A stretch of DNA of 64,000 bases from Acetobacter lambici (GCF_011516885.1 NZ_WOTD01000004.1:62001-126000), one strand, 5' to 3'. Counted from the stretch's first letter, positions 36,807 to 47,273 are shown. Notes: generated by a model not told the origin, from the sequence alone. Translations and numbers: made by a program.

Positions 36807-37552
36807 GCCTGAACCGCCTGTGCGTTGAACTGATCCCCCGCTCCGCCGAAGCGCTGACGCAGGACCTGGAAACCGTTAAAACCGTTTTCCCCGTGGCGGA
36901 TACGCTCAACGTGCCTGACCTCATGCGCTTCCCCCTACGGAGCTGGGAGGCAGCGGCCCTGCTGCACCCGAGCTTTCCGCGCGTTATTCCGCATATCCGC
37001 GCCATAGACATAGCACCCCACGCCCCCCTGCCCGGCGCCGAGCAGGAGGGTCTGGAGGAAATTCTGGTCGTACACGGGGACCCTCCGGCCGACCTGTCCA
37101 TGCGCACGTACCCCAACAGCACGGAAAGCATTATCCGCCGCTACCGCAAGGAAGCGCCGCACCTTAAGGTCTATGCCGCGTTCGACCCCTACCGCCGCGC
37201 CCCGTGGAAGGAACTGGAGGACATCGCCCGCAAGAAGGAAGCCGGAGCCTGCGGCTTTTTCACCCAGCCCGTGTTTGACTACAAACTGTTCGACCTGTGC
37301 CGCGAGTGGTTGCAAGGCGAGGATGTGTTCTGGGGGCTGTCCCCCGTTATTGGTCCACGCTCACGCTCCTACTGGGAGACCACAAACCACATTGTGTTTC
37401 CCAAGGATTTTTCCACAACACTCGAATCCAACATCGCCTTTGCCCAGACTGTCCTGCGCGAACTGAACCGGGACAAGGGCTCGGCCTATCTTATGCCCGT
37501 GCGCGTTAAACTGGAGCACTACCTGCCCGCCCTGCTTGAAGCGGTGTCCTGA
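36803..37552 (+). CDS. Methylenetetrahydrofolate reductase-like protein (MetF family)
   Basis: 249-residue (beta/alpha)8 flavoprotein-like protein, shorter than MetF (about 296). It begins [13 protein letters not shown] and includes [39 protein letters not shown] (the LRGD-like loop), [16 protein letters not shown] and [14 protein letters not shown]. Overlap with folD suggests coupled use of the same folate substrate. It may be a real reductase of the short type or a related folate-binding protein; no other metF was seen in the window. Confidence 0.82.
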   Translation: MSLNRLCVELIPRSAEALTQDLETVKTVFPVADTLNVPDLMRFPLRSWEAAALLHPSFPRVIPHIRAIDIAPHAPLPGAEQEGLEEILVVHGDPPADLSMRTYPNSTESIIRRYRKEAPHLKVYAAFDPYRRAPWKELEDIARKKEAGACGFFTQPVFDYKLFDLCREWLQGEDVFWGLSPVIGPRSRSYWETTNHIVFPKDFSTTLESNIAFAQTVLRELNRDKGSAYLMPVRVKLEHYLPALLEAVS

Positions 37553-37624
37553 ACAGGCACACCCCCGCAGGAGGACCTTAACCTCCGTATTGCCGGGTGT
37601 GCCGCTTTTACCAACGGGGTCGGC

Positions 37625-39769
37625 ATGGCGTTTTACCTTCTCTCCTTCCATGGCGCTCTGGTCGGCTTTACCGGCCAGCGCCTGCACCCACTCTGCCCCA
37701 CGGCGGGCACAAGCCGCGCCACCACCCCCATTGTGCTGGACGCGCAACACAACACGCTCGCCCCCGGTGGGGCCTTTGTGCAGGCCCAACCCATAAGCTC
37801 CATTGCCAAGCGCCCCCTTGTGGCACTCAGGGCGGGCAATGCTTATCTTTCCAGCAGAAGCTCCACACAGTTTGACGCCGTTCCCCTGTGCGCCACATGG
37901 GAGCATTTTCTGCTCCTCCCCCCCGAACTGGCCGACCTGCTGCGCACACTGCTGCGGGGGGCATGGCATGATGGCCGCACCTTTGTAGGCCAGCCCACCT
38001 GCACGGGCCACGAACTGCGCCTTGGCCCGCACACATGGCCTGTGGAGCAGCTACAGGCAGAGTTCCGGGCTGATACGCTCACCCTATGGACCAGTGCCGC
38101 CCCCCAGAAGGTCACACTAAGCGCGAGCCCCTCCCGCGTACTGGAAAACCTGCTCGAAAACGTGACCGAACTGCTTGAAGTTGGTGCATTCCGCCGTGCG
38201 CTCAGCCCATGGGCCACGGTGGATGATGTGCGCGAACAAGTCCTCAAGCTGAGCATCACCCCTTCGGCCATTGCCCCATGCATTGTGCTGGCACAGCTCT
38301 GCTGCCAGTGCGGGCAGGGGGAACTGGGCATGCAGTTTGCAGTGTATGCCCAGTCTTTTGCCCAGATGGCCGACCTGGTGTGGCTACAGGCTCTTATAGC
38401 CCTGCGCCTGCATGACCACGCGCGCGCAGCCGACCTGCTGGCCGTGGCCCTGCGCGAGCGCTATCCCAAACAGGATTTTTCAGCCACGCTGCCAGCACTC
38501 CTAGCCCGCCTGCCGCAGGGGGAGGACGCACTGCTGCTCGTACCCGACATGCTGTACGAACTCGACCTGCCCGGCTTTGATGAACGGTTTGACACCCTGC
38601 TGGTGCCCATGCGGCTGGCCGCCAAAAATGGTCCGGACATCCGCCAGATATACGCCATGCTGTTCGAGAACGCCTACCAGCGGCTCAACACCGCCACGGA
38701 CCTGCGCCTGCTGGAAACCGAAGCCCGCCTGAACGGCCTGAGCTGGTGGACCGAAACCGCCATGGGCCACACAAGCTGGCTGGCGGGGCTTATGGCCGAG
38801 GCCGATGCCCACTACGCCATTGCCCGCCGTCTTGCCTTGCAGGCAGGGGCCATGCCCTCGCCCGATAATGCCGGGATTTTCTCGTGGCTGGGGGCGCAGG
38901 AATGCAGCCAGCTTGCCAGCCGCGCCATACCGGACCGCACGGGTGTTTCACGCTGGGAATGGCGGTTCAGTCCGGCGGGAACGCCCCCCGCTCTCTGTCT
39001 GGTTTTTGCGTGTGACAGTGCGAACTTTCACCTCCTGCCCGGCCTTATCCTTTCCCTGCTGCAAGCCTACCGGCAGGACCGCTCCAGCGGACCGGTGCAG
39101 CTTTGCATTGGCGTTGCCAACCCCAACACCGAGCAACTGGCCTTTTTACGCACCATTGCCGACTGGCTGGAACAATACGCCGCCAGCCTGCGCCTGAGCT
39201 TTGGCCATGGCGCCACCGCCGAACGGGATACAGCATTAGAGCCCGCGTTACGTTACCTGATCCTGCCAGACATTGTAGCCCGGTTCCGTTGCCCGGTGCT
39301 TACGGGGGATTGCGCGGGGTATTTTCCCGCCAATACAGCCACGTTGCTCCGCACGCTCAAAAATACCGCCACTTACGGGTTTGATCTGGCACTGTTCAAC
39401 CATGATGGCCGCCAGAGCCACGGTACGCCTTGGGGCATTGGCACGGACACAGCCTATTTTGGCGAGCCTGAACGCCTGCCCGCCATTGCCGCTTTTATGA
39501 ATGATTACCTGAACACCGTTTATACGCCCAAAAGCACGGTCCATACCGCCATGGACCGCTGCGCGCTGGCACAGATGCTACGCCACTTCATTCTACCCCA
39601 CTGGAGCAGCCTGTCTGTCCGGTTCATGAACGAGGGAGCGGCCGTGCTGGTCATGCCTGCGGGAAGTATTGCAGCAGGTGCTGTGCTGGTCTCGCAGGCG
39701 GATGTGCTGCACGACCTGGCAGTCCATACGCCCCGCCGCCCCACAAAACCAACTCCGCCAACAGCCTGA
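37625..39769 (+). CDS. Large hypothetical protein, possible glycosyltransferase-like C-terminal domain
   Basis: 714-residue protein not assigned to any family. The middle (about 190-420) is Ala/Leu-rich and helical, like TPR-type repeats (SFAQMADLVWLQALIALRLHD). The C-terminal third (from about 450) recalls GT-A glycosyltransferase folds: ALCLVFACDSANFHLLPGL, RYLILPDIVARFRCPVLTGD followed by CAGYF, where DxD would be expected, and WGIGTDTAYFGEPERL. No signal peptide or membrane helix. It lies 72 bases behind the MetF-like gene. It could modify a surface glycan or be an inactive relative. Confidence 0.7.
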   Translation: MAFYLLSFHGALVGFTGQRLHPLCPTAGTSRATTPIVLDAQHNTLAPGGAFVQAQPISSIAKRPLVALRAGNAYLSSRSSTQFDAVPLCATWEHFLLLPPELADLLRTLLRGAWHDGRTFVGQPTCTGHELRLGPHTWPVEQLQAEFRADTLTLWTSAAPQKVTLSASPSRVLENLLENVTELLEVGAFRRALSPWATVDDVREQVLKLSITPSAIAPCIVLAQLCCQCGQGELGMQFAVYAQSFAQMADLVWLQALIALRLHDHARAADLLAVALRERYPKQDFSATLPALLARLPQGEDALLLVPDMLYELDLPGFDERFDTLLVPMRLAAKNGPDIRQIYAMLFENAYQRLNTATDLRLLETEARLNGLSWWTETAMGHTSWLAGLMAEADAHYAIARRLALQAGAMPSPDNAGIFSWLGAQECSQLASRAIPDRTGVSRWEWRFSPAGTPPALCLVFACDSANFHLLPGLILSLLQAYRQDRSSGPVQLCIGVANPNTEQLAFLRTIADWLEQYAASLRLSFGHGATAERDTALEPALRYLILPDIVARFRCPVLTGDCAGYFPANTATLLRTLKNTATYGFDLALFNHDGRQSHGTPWGIGTDTAYFGEPERLPAIAAFMNDYLNTVYTPKSTVHTAMDRCALAQMLRHFILPHWSSLSVRFMNEGAAVLVMPAGSIAAGAVLVSQADVLHDLAVHTPRRPTKPTPPTA

Positions 39770-39805
39770 CCGGCCAGCCCGCACAGGCTGGCCGTGTGCA
39801 GCAGG

Positions 39806-40300
39806 CTAGTGCTGGTTACTGCCGTAAAGAGCGGTCAGGCTGGCGGCCCCCAGCTTGTGGTGGTTCACCATAAACCCAACCAGTGCCGGACTGGCATCGG
39901 GCGTTATGTCGAGCATGGGCACGTCCAGCGCATACACCGTAAACACGTAGCGGTGCACATGCCCCGCAGGGGGTGCCGCTCCGCCATAGCCGGGTGCGCC
40001 AAAATCGGTGCGGACCTGCACGGCCCCTTCTGGCAGACCGGCTTTGCCCGAGCCCGCCCCTTGGGGCAGGGACGTTGTGGTGGGGGGTATGTTCACCACA
40101 ACCCAGTGCCACCAGCCAGAGCCGGTCGGGGCATCGGGGTCATAGACCGTCACCACAAAACTCTTTGTCCCCTGTGGCGCACCGTGCCACTGGAGCGGGG
40201 GAGAAAGATTCTGCCCGCTCTGGCCCATACCATTATAAACCTGAGCCTGTGGCAGCACATCCCCATTGGCAAAGGCAGGGCTTGTCAGAACAAACGCCAT
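39806..40300 (-). CDS. PEBP (YbhB/YbcL) family Raf kinase inhibitor-like protein
   Basis: 164-residue phosphatidylethanolamine-binding-protein fold. The signature DPDAPTGSGWWHWVVVNIP is present, with GQNLSPPLQWHGAP and GPAPPAGHVHRY-like C-terminal block (GAAPPAGHVHRYVFTVYAL). In bacteria these are soluble proteins of uncertain role. The N-terminus (LTSPAFANG) is not a signal peptide in length. It follows the 70-residue gene by 14 bases. Confidence 0.92.
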   Translation of the reverse strand: MAFVLTSPAFANGDVLPQAQVYNGMGQSGQNLSPPLQWHGAPQGTKSFVVTVYDPDAPTGSGWWHWVVVNIPPTTTSLPQGAGSGKAGLPEGAVQVRTDFGAPGYGGAAPPAGHVHRYVFTVYALDVPMLDITPDASPALVGFMVNHHKLGAASLTALYGSNQH

Positions 40301-40314
40301 GGCGGACGCTCCCC

Positions 40315-40527
40315 TTACCAGTTCTTGCTGATCAGCCAGAACTCTTCGGATGTCAGGGTCACACGTTCGCCGGATTCGGCGGCGGCACTGGCCAGCGCTT
40401 CAATCCGTTCAATCATGATCACCTTGCGCACATGGGTTTCGGATGTTTCCGCACTGGTTTTGAGAACACCGAGCGAAACACCAGAAGCCTTGGCCACACG
40501 GGCCGCATCAAGCAGAGCATAGGACAT
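40315..40527 (-). CDS. Small 70-residue hypothetical protein
   Basis: Start ATG at 40527 with AAGGAG ten bases upstream. The protein is 70 residues, Ala- and Ser-rich, with a helix-turn-helix-like spacing in ARVAKASGVSLGVLKTS, but no firm family. The frame stays open much farther (to 41049), but that part lies antisense to queA and lacks a start signal. It precedes the PEBP gene by 14 bases on the same strand, which supports it being real. Confidence 0.7.
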   Translation of the reverse strand: MSYALLDAARVAKASGVSLGVLKTSAETSETHVRKVIMIERIEALASAAAESGERVTLTSEEFWLISKNW

Positions 40528-40693
40528 ACCGGGACGTCTCCTTACGTAAACTGTGGGCCAAAGCGGAACTGGCTGTGGCTTCTCCACCCCGAATCTGGCC
40601 TTCCATGGCCATATGCGCAAGCCCCGTAGCGTGGAGGCAGACCTCCCTTTCCCTCTGGCATTGCGCTGCCCTATTGCGTAAACCCGGCACACC

Positions 40694-41755
40694 ATGAGCA
40701 ACCGCACCGAAGATTTTGACTTCCACCTCCCCGAGGCCCTGATCGCGCAGGAGCCCGCCCGCCCGCGTGAATCCGCACGCCTGCTGGATGCCACAATGCC
40801 GCACACGCTAGTGGACCGCCATGTACGCGACCTGCCAGCCCTGCTACGCGCGGGGGACCTGCTGGTGGCCAACAACACGGCGGTTATTCGCGCACAGCTC
40901 CATGCCCTGCGCGGGGAGGCCAGAATTGGCATAACGCTCGACCAGATCCGCCCCGATGACACATGGCACGTACTGGTGCGCAACGCCCGCCGCCTGAAGG
41001 TGGGGGACACACTCACTTTCCCCCACTCGGACCAGACTGCCCAGGTCATGGCGCTGGAACCCGGTGGGGGGGCAACCCTGCGCTTTTCATGCGAGGGGGA
41101 TGCGTTTGACGCGTTCTTGCAAACAGCGGGCGCTCTGGCCCTTCCGCCCTACATCCACCGCCCCAATGGCCCCACGGCGCAGGACAGCAAGGACTACGCC
41201 ACCATTTTTGAGCGCTACAAAGGGGCTGTGGCCGCCCCAACCGCCGGGCTGCACTTTACGCCAGACCTGCTGGCCGCGGTAGATGCCACGGGGGCCGAGC
41301 GATGCACCTTAACGCTGCATGTAGGGGCCGGTACGTTCCTGCCCGTCCGCGCGGATGATATTGCGCACCACCACATGCATTCCGAACACGGGGTGATCAC
41401 CCCCGAAACTGCTGCGCGCATTAACGCCACGCGGGCGGCGGGGGGGCGCATTATCGCCATTGGCACCACCACCCTGCGCCTTTTGGAAAGTGCGGCGGAC
41501 GAGTACGGCACTGTGCACCCGTTTGCGGGTGAGACCGCTATTTTCATCCGTCCCGGTTACCGCTTTCGGGCGGTGGATATGCTCATGACCAACTTCCATC
41601 TGCCACGCTCAACCCTGTTCATGCTGGTCTGCGCCTTTGCCGGGCAGGAGCGGGCAAAAGCGGTCTATGCCCATGCACTGCACACCGGCTACCGTTTTTA
41701 TTCCTATGGCGATGCCTGCCTGCTCACATGTGCAAACAGCGTTCATGCCGGTTAA
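40694..41755 (+). CDS. queA: S-adenosylmethionine:tRNA ribosyltransferase-isomerase
   Basis: Transfers and rearranges the ribosyl group of SAM onto 7-aminomethyl-7-deazaguanine in tRNA, giving epoxyqueuosine. 353 residues, with DFHLPEALIAQEPARPRES at the start, LLVANNTAVIRAQL, YATIFERYKGAVAAPTAGLHF, LHVGAGTFLPVR and MLMTNFHLPRSTLFMLVCAF, all family signatures. First of the queA-tgt-queG operon. Confidence 0.97.
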   Translation: MSNRTEDFDFHLPEALIAQEPARPRESARLLDATMPHTLVDRHVRDLPALLRAGDLLVANNTAVIRAQLHALRGEARIGITLDQIRPDDTWHVLVRNARRLKVGDTLTFPHSDQTAQVMALEPGGGATLRFSCEGDAFDAFLQTAGALALPPYIHRPNGPTAQDSKDYATIFERYKGAVAAPTAGLHFTPDLLAAVDATGAERCTLTLHVGAGTFLPVRADDIAHHHMHSEHGVITPETAARINATRAAGGRIIAIGTTTLRLLESAADEYGTVHPFAGETAIFIRPGYRFRAVDMLMTNFHLPRSTLFMLVCAFAGQERAKAVYAHALHTGYRFYSYGDACLLTCANSVHAG

Positions 41756-41797
41756 AGACTCCCGCCCTCCACAGCCCCACCCCACAAGGACCAATCG

Positions 41798-42958
41798 ATG
41801 AGCCGTTTCCACTGGACCTGTGACAGTACTGATGGTGCCGCCCGCGCGGGCATGCTGCACACAGCCCACGGCCCCGTGGCCACGCCTACCTTCATGCCCG
41901 TGGGCACGGTTGGCACGGTCAAGGCCATGACCATGGACGCCGTGCGCTCCACAGGGGCGGGCATTGTGCTGGGCAACACCTACCACCTTATGCTGCGCCC
42001 CGGCGCCGCACGGGTGCGCGCACTGGGGGGGCTACACCGCTTTATGGACTGGTCCGGCCCGATTTTGACCGATTCGGGGGGCTTTCAGGTCATGTCCCTC
42101 GGGGCATTACGACGGCTGGATCAGGACGGAGTGACCTTCCGCTCCCATATTGATGGGTCGGAGCATCGGCTAACGCCCGAAAGCTCAACTGGCATCCAGC
42201 ATGATCTGGATGCCACCATAACCATGTGTTTTGATGAGTGCCCCGCCCTACCCGCCCCACCCGAGGCCATTGCCGCCTCCATGCGCCTGTCCATGCGCTG
42301 GGCCGCCCGCTCGCGCGAGGCTTATGTGCTGCGTGCGGGTTATGGCCAGTTTGGTATTGTGCAGGGGGGCACGGAAACCGACCTGCGCGCCGAAAGTGTG
42401 AAGGCGCTGACCGATATAGGGTTTGAAGGCTATGCCATTGGCGGTCTGGCGGTGGGCGAGGGGCAGGAGCTCATGTTCGCAACGCTGGACACCACAACCC
42501 CGATCATGCCGGCTGACAAGCCACGCTACCTTATGGGGGTTGGCACACCGGACGACCTGCTCGGCAGCGTGCAGCGCGGAGTGGATATGTTTGACTGTGT
42601 CATGCCCACGCGCGCGGGCCGCACGGCACGGGCTTACACCGAGCGGGGCACGCTCAACCTGCGCAATGCCCGCCACGCCACGGACGCCCGGCCCATTTCC
42701 CCCCATTGTGACTGTCTGGCCTGCACACGCTACAGCCGCGCGTATCTGCACCACCTGTTCCGCGCGAACGAAATTCTGGGGCCCATGCTGCTCACATGGC
42801 ATAATATCGCCTACTATCAGCGCCTCATGCGCCAGATCCGTCAGGCCATTATGGACAAAAATCTGGACACCACGGCCGCACGCATGCGCGCCGACTGGAC
42901 CGCACAGGACTGGACGGAAGATGAAATGCCACAGCCCCACATTCCCCCCATTCCCTAA
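41798..42958 (+). CDS. tgt: tRNA-guanine transglycosylase
   Basis: Exchanges guanine-34 for preQ1 in tRNAs with GUN anticodons. 386 residues with [29 protein letters not shown] (catalytic aspartate region), [30 protein letters not shown], and the zinc site [17 protein letters not shown]. An AAGGA ribosome site precedes the ATG, 42 bases after queA. Confidence 0.97.
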   Translation: MSRFHWTCDSTDGAARAGMLHTAHGPVATPTFMPVGTVGTVKAMTMDAVRSTGAGIVLGNTYHLMLRPGAARVRALGGLHRFMDWSGPILTDSGGFQVMSLGALRRLDQDGVTFRSHIDGSEHRLTPESSTGIQHDLDATITMCFDECPALPAPPEAIAASMRLSMRWAARSREAYVLRAGYGQFGIVQGGTETDLRAESVKALTDIGFEGYAIGGLAVGEGQELMFATLDTTTPIMPADKPRYLMGVGTPDDLLGSVQRGVDMFDCVMPTRAGRTARAYTERGTLNLRNARHATDARPISPHCDCLACTRYSRAYLHHLFRANEILGPMLLTWHNIAYYQRLMRQIRQAIMDKNLDTTAARMRADWTAQDWTEDEMPQPHIPPIP

Positions 42959-43003
42959 CGCCCCCACAGACCTGACCACCCCTTGCGGGCCAGCCCTTCA
43001 CGC

Positions 43004-44116
43004 ATGACAAAGGCCATAGATCCCTCCGCCCCACCCCCGGTTGGTGCGTCACACGCCAACAGCCGCCTTGGTGCGCGCATACGTGCAAAAGCGCTGGAAC
43101 TGGGGTTTGACGCCATTGGCTTTTGCCCGGCCACACTGGGGCCGGAGGCCCGTGCGCGTTTGCAGGATTTTCTGGCAAACGGATACCACGGTCAAATGGA
43201 CTGGCTGGCCGAACGTACGGAACAGCGCAGCCAGCCAACAGCGTTGTGGCCCGAGGCCCGCACGGTGATTGCCCTTGGCCTGTCCTACGCACCGCCGGAC
43301 GATGCTCTGGCAACCCTGCAAAAACCCGACTGCGGCAATATTTCCGTCTACGCCCGCCACAGGGACTACCATGATGTGGTCAAGGGCATGCTCAAGCATC
43401 TGGCCCAGTTTGTGGTGCGTGAGGGCAGACTGGCCACTGTGGGGGCACCCGAGGTCAAAGTGTTTGTGGATACAGCCCCCGTGGCCGAAAAACCTCTTGC
43501 CCACAAAGCCGGGCTGGGGTGGGTTGGCAAACACACCAACCTTGTCTCCCGCCAGCATGGGAGCTGGTTGTTTCTGGGAGAAATCTACACAACGCTTGAC
43601 CTGCCCTCCTCCGCCCCCTCCGGCGGTGGATGCGGCAGTTGCACCCGCTGCCTGAACGCCTGCCCCACGCAGGCTTTTCCCACGCCCTACCAGATGGATG
43701 CGCGGCGCTGTATTTCCTACCTGACCATCGAACATGCAGGCCCCATACCACTGGCCCTGCGCCCCCTGATGGGCACCCATATTTATGGCTGTGATGACTG
43801 TCTGGCCGTCTGCCCGTGGAACAGGTTTGCCCACGCGGCACGCCACATCAAACTCCAACCCCGCGCAGACCTGATCGCCCCTGATCTGGCCACCCTGAGC
43901 CAGCTTGATGATCCGGCGTTCAGAACCCTGTTTTCAGGCTCCCCCATCAAACGGATCGGGCGGGACCGTTTTATCCGCAATGTGCTGGTCGCCATTGGCA
44001 ATTCCGGCAGGCCGCACCTGCTGCCCCATGCCCACGCCCTGACAACCGACCCAGACCCGGTTGTGCGTGACGCCGCATACTGGGCAATTGCCCAGCTTGA
44101 AAGCCGCCAGACATGA
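43004..44116 (+). CDS. queG: Epoxyqueuosine reductase
   Basis: Cobalamin-dependent iron-sulphur enzyme that reduces epoxyqueuosine to queuosine, the last step. 370 residues from the ATG at 43004 (a TTG at 42983 is in frame but not needed). Two [4Fe-4S] motifs are visible: [16 protein letters not shown] and [35 protein letters not shown] marks the catalytic core; HEAT-type repeats end the protein. It overlaps the next gene by four bases. Confidence 0.96.
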   Translation: MTKAIDPSAPPPVGASHANSRLGARIRAKALELGFDAIGFCPATLGPEARARLQDFLANGYHGQMDWLAERTEQRSQPTALWPEARTVIALGLSYAPPDDALATLQKPDCGNISVYARHRDYHDVVKGMLKHLAQFVVREGRLATVGAPEVKVFVDTAPVAEKPLAHKAGLGWVGKHTNLVSRQHGSWLFLGEIYTTLDLPSSAPSGGGCGSCTRCLNACPTQAFPTPYQMDARRCISYLTIEHAGPIPLALRPLMGTHIYGCDDCLAVCPWNRFAHAARHIKLQPRADLIAPDLATLSQLDDPAFRTLFSGSPIKRIGRDRFIRNVLVAIGNSGRPHLLPHAHALTTDPDPVVRDAAYWAIAQLESRQT

Positions 44117-44361
44117 GCCGCCATTTACGCAAACGCAGCCTGATACTGGCCGGGCATGATACGAGTGTTGCACTTGAACCCGCCTTCTGGGCCGTTCTGG
44201 AGGACATGATTACCCACCAGAACGTAACGCTGGTCCAACTGGTTACGCAGGTAGACGCAACCCGTGCACCCGATCAGTCCCTGGCATCCGCCCTACGGGT
44301 TACGGCTCTGCAATGGCTCCAGCGGCAGGCGGGAACAGACCCGCTCAAACCCCGTCTTTAA
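44113..44361 (+). CDS. Ribbon-helix-helix domain protein (RHH_4 type)
   Basis: 82 residues, beginning with a basic [20 protein letters not shown] segment that matches the RHH_4 family often annotated as arylsulfate sulfotransferase-like ribbon-helix-helix. The fold suggests DNA binding as a dimer. Its ATG overlaps the queG stop codon, so it is translationally coupled to the queuosine genes. Target unknown. Confidence 0.88.
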   Translation: MSRHLRKRSLILAGHDTSVALEPAFWAVLEDMITHQNVTLVQLVTQVDATRAPDQSLASALRVTALQWLQRQAGTDPLKPRL

Positions 44362-44415
44362 CAAACCCAAGCTGTGCGTAATGGGCATGACCTGACCCAG
44401 CGGCCCTGACCTTTA

Positions 44416-45288
44416 TTACCCGGCCAGATACCCCTCGACCGTGCTTATGCACGGACCACCCACCTGCACCGCTCCATCGGGGGCAACCTGCACACTAACC
44501 CGGCCCGCACGACCAACACAGCCCCCCTGAGTTGCGCTGTAATGGACCAGACCGGGGGGCAACAGGCCATGCACATGCCGGAACACGGCAACACTGCCAT
44601 TGCCGCTGCCACATACGGGATCTTCCGTCACCCCCTGCGAGTTGGCAAAGGAGCGGACTTCTATGTCCTCCCGCCCCGCGCCATGGGCTGCAAACACGCT
44701 TATGCCCGTGGCCCCTAGGCAGTTTTCAAACACCAGAGAACGCCCTGAATCGGGCCGTAGAGCCAGCAACTGCTCCGCTGTGGCCACACGGGCCACAATC
44801 CAGACCGGCCCAACATCAATACGCAGCGGGCGTGCCACACGGTCCATCTGCACCCCCAGAATAGCCTCCAACTCCGTTATGTCAGCCTCATCCAGCACCG
44901 TCTGGCTCGCAGGTGGCAACGCGAAGGATAGCGTGCGCCCAACCCCGCTGCCCGCCACCTTGAACGCCACAAGGCCTACGCCACATTCCTGCACTAACTG
45001 GCCATTACGCGGAGTGGCCCGCCCGGCCTCCAGCACCGCATGGGCGCTGCCAAGGGTGGGGTGCCCTGCAAAGGGCAGTTCACTCCGGGGGGTAAAAATA
45101 CGTAGCCTGTAGTCCGCCACCGCATTTTGGGACGGGAGCACAAAGGTTGTTTCTGACAGGTTGGTCCAACTCGCGATCGCCTGCATGGCAGGGGTATCCA
45201 GCCCCTGTGCATCCAGCACCACGGCAACCGGGTTGCCTGCAAAAGGTGTTTTTGTAAAAACATCCACAACCTTGTAAGCACGCTTCAT
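44416..45288 (-). CDS. PhzF family epimerase/isomerase-like protein
   Basis: 290-residue protein of the phenazine-biosynthesis PhzF fold related to diaminopimelate epimerase. Features: VVDVFTKTPFAGNPVAVVLDA, the catalytic Glu of LSETTFVLPS, LRIFTPRSELPFAGHPTLGSA, VRSFANSQGVTEDPVCGSGNG and VGRAGRVSVQV. Substrate unknown in non-phenazine producers. It converges with the queuosine operon. Confidence 0.92.
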   Translation of the reverse strand: MKRAYKVVDVFTKTPFAGNPVAVVLDAQGLDTPAMQAIASWTNLSETTFVLPSQNAVADYRLRIFTPRSELPFAGHPTLGSAHAVLEAGRATPRNGQLVQECGVGLVAFKVAGSGVGRTLSFALPPASQTVLDEADITELEAILGVQMDRVARPLRIDVGPVWIVARVATAEQLLALRPDSGRSLVFENCLGATGISVFAAHGAGREDIEVRSFANSQGVTEDPVCGSGNGSVAVFRHVHGLLPPGLVHYSATQGGCVGRAGRVSVQVAPDGAVQVGGPCISTVEGYLAG

Positions 45289-45402
45289 AAAACTTCTCGC
45301 ATAAACGGTGCAAAATAGAAAAAATTGAGCAAGCGTTGCGGGCTCAGGCTGCGTTTATGGGGCAATGACATCCCGCGCTGACCTGCCCCAAGCCCGCCAG
45401 AC

Positions 45403-46329
45403 TTATGCCTGTGTGGGCCTTATGGCGGACAACAGACCCAGAATAAGCCGGTTAAGGGGCACATCAAGCCCATGCCGCTCCGCAGCCCGCACAATGGCCC
45501 CGGTTATGGCGTCATATTCCAAAGGCCTGCCTGCCTGCCGATCCTGCAACATGGATGTTGTGCTGTCGGGCGGCACATTCTGAAGCCATACGAGTGTGTC
45601 CTCCACATGCCGTGCGGTCAGGGCCGCTCCCTCCGCCTGACCAACACGCGCCACTTCGGTCATGACCTGCCGCGCATTGGCCACAAAATCCGGCTCGCGC
45701 AGGACCCCCGTATGCCGCCCGCACAAGGTGGTCAGCGGGTTGGCGGCACTGTTAGCCAGCAGCTTGGTCCATACCACGGTAGCCATATCCTCCGCCGTGG
45801 TTACGCGCAGCCCCCCCGCCTGCAAAGCCACACTCAGGTCATGGACCTGCCTGTTGGCGGGCAGGCACAGATCAGTCGGGCCGATTCTGCGCAGGACGGA
45901 ACACCCCGGAGCGGGCCGTTCGGCATTAAAATAAACAACTACGGGCAGCCCCACTGCCAGCGGTGCGTAGGCGGCAATGCGCTCGCATTGCTCCAGACCA
46001 TTCTGGGCTACCAGAATACGGGCATCCGGCCGGTTGAAGGCCGCAATCCAGTCCGCCACATCGGCTGTCTGGTACGCCTTGACCGCTACAATGGCCACCG
46101 TGCAGCCCACCAGTTCCGCCGGAGTACGGGCATGCTGGACCGGATATTCAACCCCCAGCCCCCCCTCGCTCACCCGCAGGTGTGCAAACGGGTTACGCGC
46201 ACCACAGACCTGCACCCGCCACCCCGCACGGGCAAAGGCCATAGCCACAACAAGCCCCACCGCACCGGCCCCGATCAGGGCAACCCCCGGCTGCGCGGGA
46301 GCATGGTGGGGAGATGTCTGTGTTCGCAT
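45403..46329 (-). CDS. 2-dehydropantoate 2-reductase family protein
   Basis: 308-residue NADPH-dependent reductase fold. Rossmann motif VALIGAGAVGLVVAMAFARAG near residue 18, TVAIVAVKAYQT, VAQNGLEQ, and the C-terminal helical domain with TKLLANSAANPLTTLCG and TTSMLQDRQAGRPLEYDAITG, including the PanE catalytic Lys and Asn areas. It may be PanE (pantothenate and CoA synthesis) or a paralogue; no other pan genes are nearby. Confidence 0.9.
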   Translation of the reverse strand: MRTQTSPHHAPAQPGVALIGAGAVGLVVAMAFARAGWRVQVCGARNPFAHLRVSEGGLGVEYPVQHARTPAELVGCTVAIVAVKAYQTADVADWIAAFNRPDARILVAQNGLEQCERIAAYAPLAVGLPVVVYFNAERPAPGCSVLRRIGPTDLCLPANRQVHDLSVALQAGGLRVTTAEDMATVVWTKLLANSAANPLTTLCGRHTGVLREPDFVANARQVMTEVARVGQAEGAALTARHVEDTLVWLQNVPPDSTTSMLQDRQAGRPLEYDAITGAIVRAAERHGLDVPLNRLILGLLSAIRPTQA

Positions 46330-46445
46330 GCTTCATCCTTCAGGTGCTGTTTGCGCCGAATGCGATACTGGCACATTGCTGCCCAGCCATTGCAGCCCCC
46401 CTGCTCAGGCTAGGGTTCCGCGCCAGAACATGATAAAAGAACACC

Positions 46446-47273
46446 ATGGCGATATGGGGCAAAATATTTGGTGGTGTTACTGGCTTTGCCGTTGGCGGGC
46501 CACTGGGCGCGGCTTTGGGCACAGCTTTGGGCCATGCTGCGGATAGCGGCACATTACTGCACCCCCCTGCCGTTGGCTGGAGCGACCGATGGGCCGCCCG
46601 CGCCCGCCCGGACCCCAACGGTGCCGCGGCTTTTGTAGCCGCCAAGCTGGCCGCCACCTTGGGCAAGAAGGAACAGCTCTACGGGCTGACATGCGTTATC
46701 CTGTGCGCCAAGCTGGCCAAATGCGACGCCCCTGTAAACCGGCGGGAGATCAACGCCTTTAAAACCCGCTTCCGAGTGCCAGACGAGAACATGCGCGACA
46801 TTGGCCGCCTGTTTGACATGGCGCGCCAGAGAACAGACGACTACGAAGCCTTTGCCCGTGAACTCGGGCAGGCGTACGGCAAGGACAAGCCCCCTCTTGA
46901 AGACCTGATGGGGACCCTGTTTGCCATTGCCCGCGCCGATCTGGCGGCCGATGAACCCCTTGCCCCCGAGGAGCTGCGCTTTCTCAAACGCGTGCATGCT
47001 CTTTTCGGGCTGGGGCGTGGGGCGTGGGAGCGCGCCGAGCAGGGCCGTGCGCGCGCCGCCATGGGCGAAGATGACGCCTATACCGTTATGGAAGTCAGCG
47101 CCTCCCTCTCTAACGAGGAACTGCGCGCGCACTGGAAAAAACTCGTCCGGCAGTACCACCCCGATGTTATGGCCGCACGCAACGCCAGCCCCGAAGAGGT
47201 GCAGATTGCCTCGGTCCGCATTTCCAAAATCAATGCTGCGTGGGATATCATCAAACGCGAACGGGGGCTGTAA
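46446..47273 (+). CDS. DjlA-like protein with TerB and J domains
   Basis: 275-residue co-chaperone-like protein. It has a Gly/Ala-rich N-terminal segment (GKIFGGVTGFAVGGPLGAAL), a central TerB-like helical region with CAKLAKCDAPVNRREINAF, and a C-terminal J domain: DAYTVMEVSASLSNEELRAH, KLVRQYHPDV (HPD motif) and SKINAAWDIIKRERG. Such proteins stimulate DnaK. The N-terminal segment may associate with the membrane. Divergent from the ketopantoate reductase-like gene. Confidence 0.9.
   Translation: MAIWGKIFGGVTGFAVGGPLGAALGTALGHAADSGTLLHPPAVGWSDRWAARARPDPNGAAAFVAAKLAATLGKKEQLYGLTCVILCAKLAKCDAPVNRREINAFKTRFRVPDENMRDIGRLFDMARQRTDDYEAFARELGQAYGKDKPPLEDLMGTLFAIARADLAADEPLAPEELRFLKRVHALFGLGRGAWERAEQGRARAAMGEDDAYTVMEVSASLSNEELRAHWKKLVRQYHPDVMAARNASPEEVQIASVRISKINAAWDIIKRERGL

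Noticed and set aside
40528-41049. Upstream extension of the 70-residue gene
   Set aside because: Antisense to the queA N-terminal half; the real start signal (AAGGAG) is next to the ATG at 40527.
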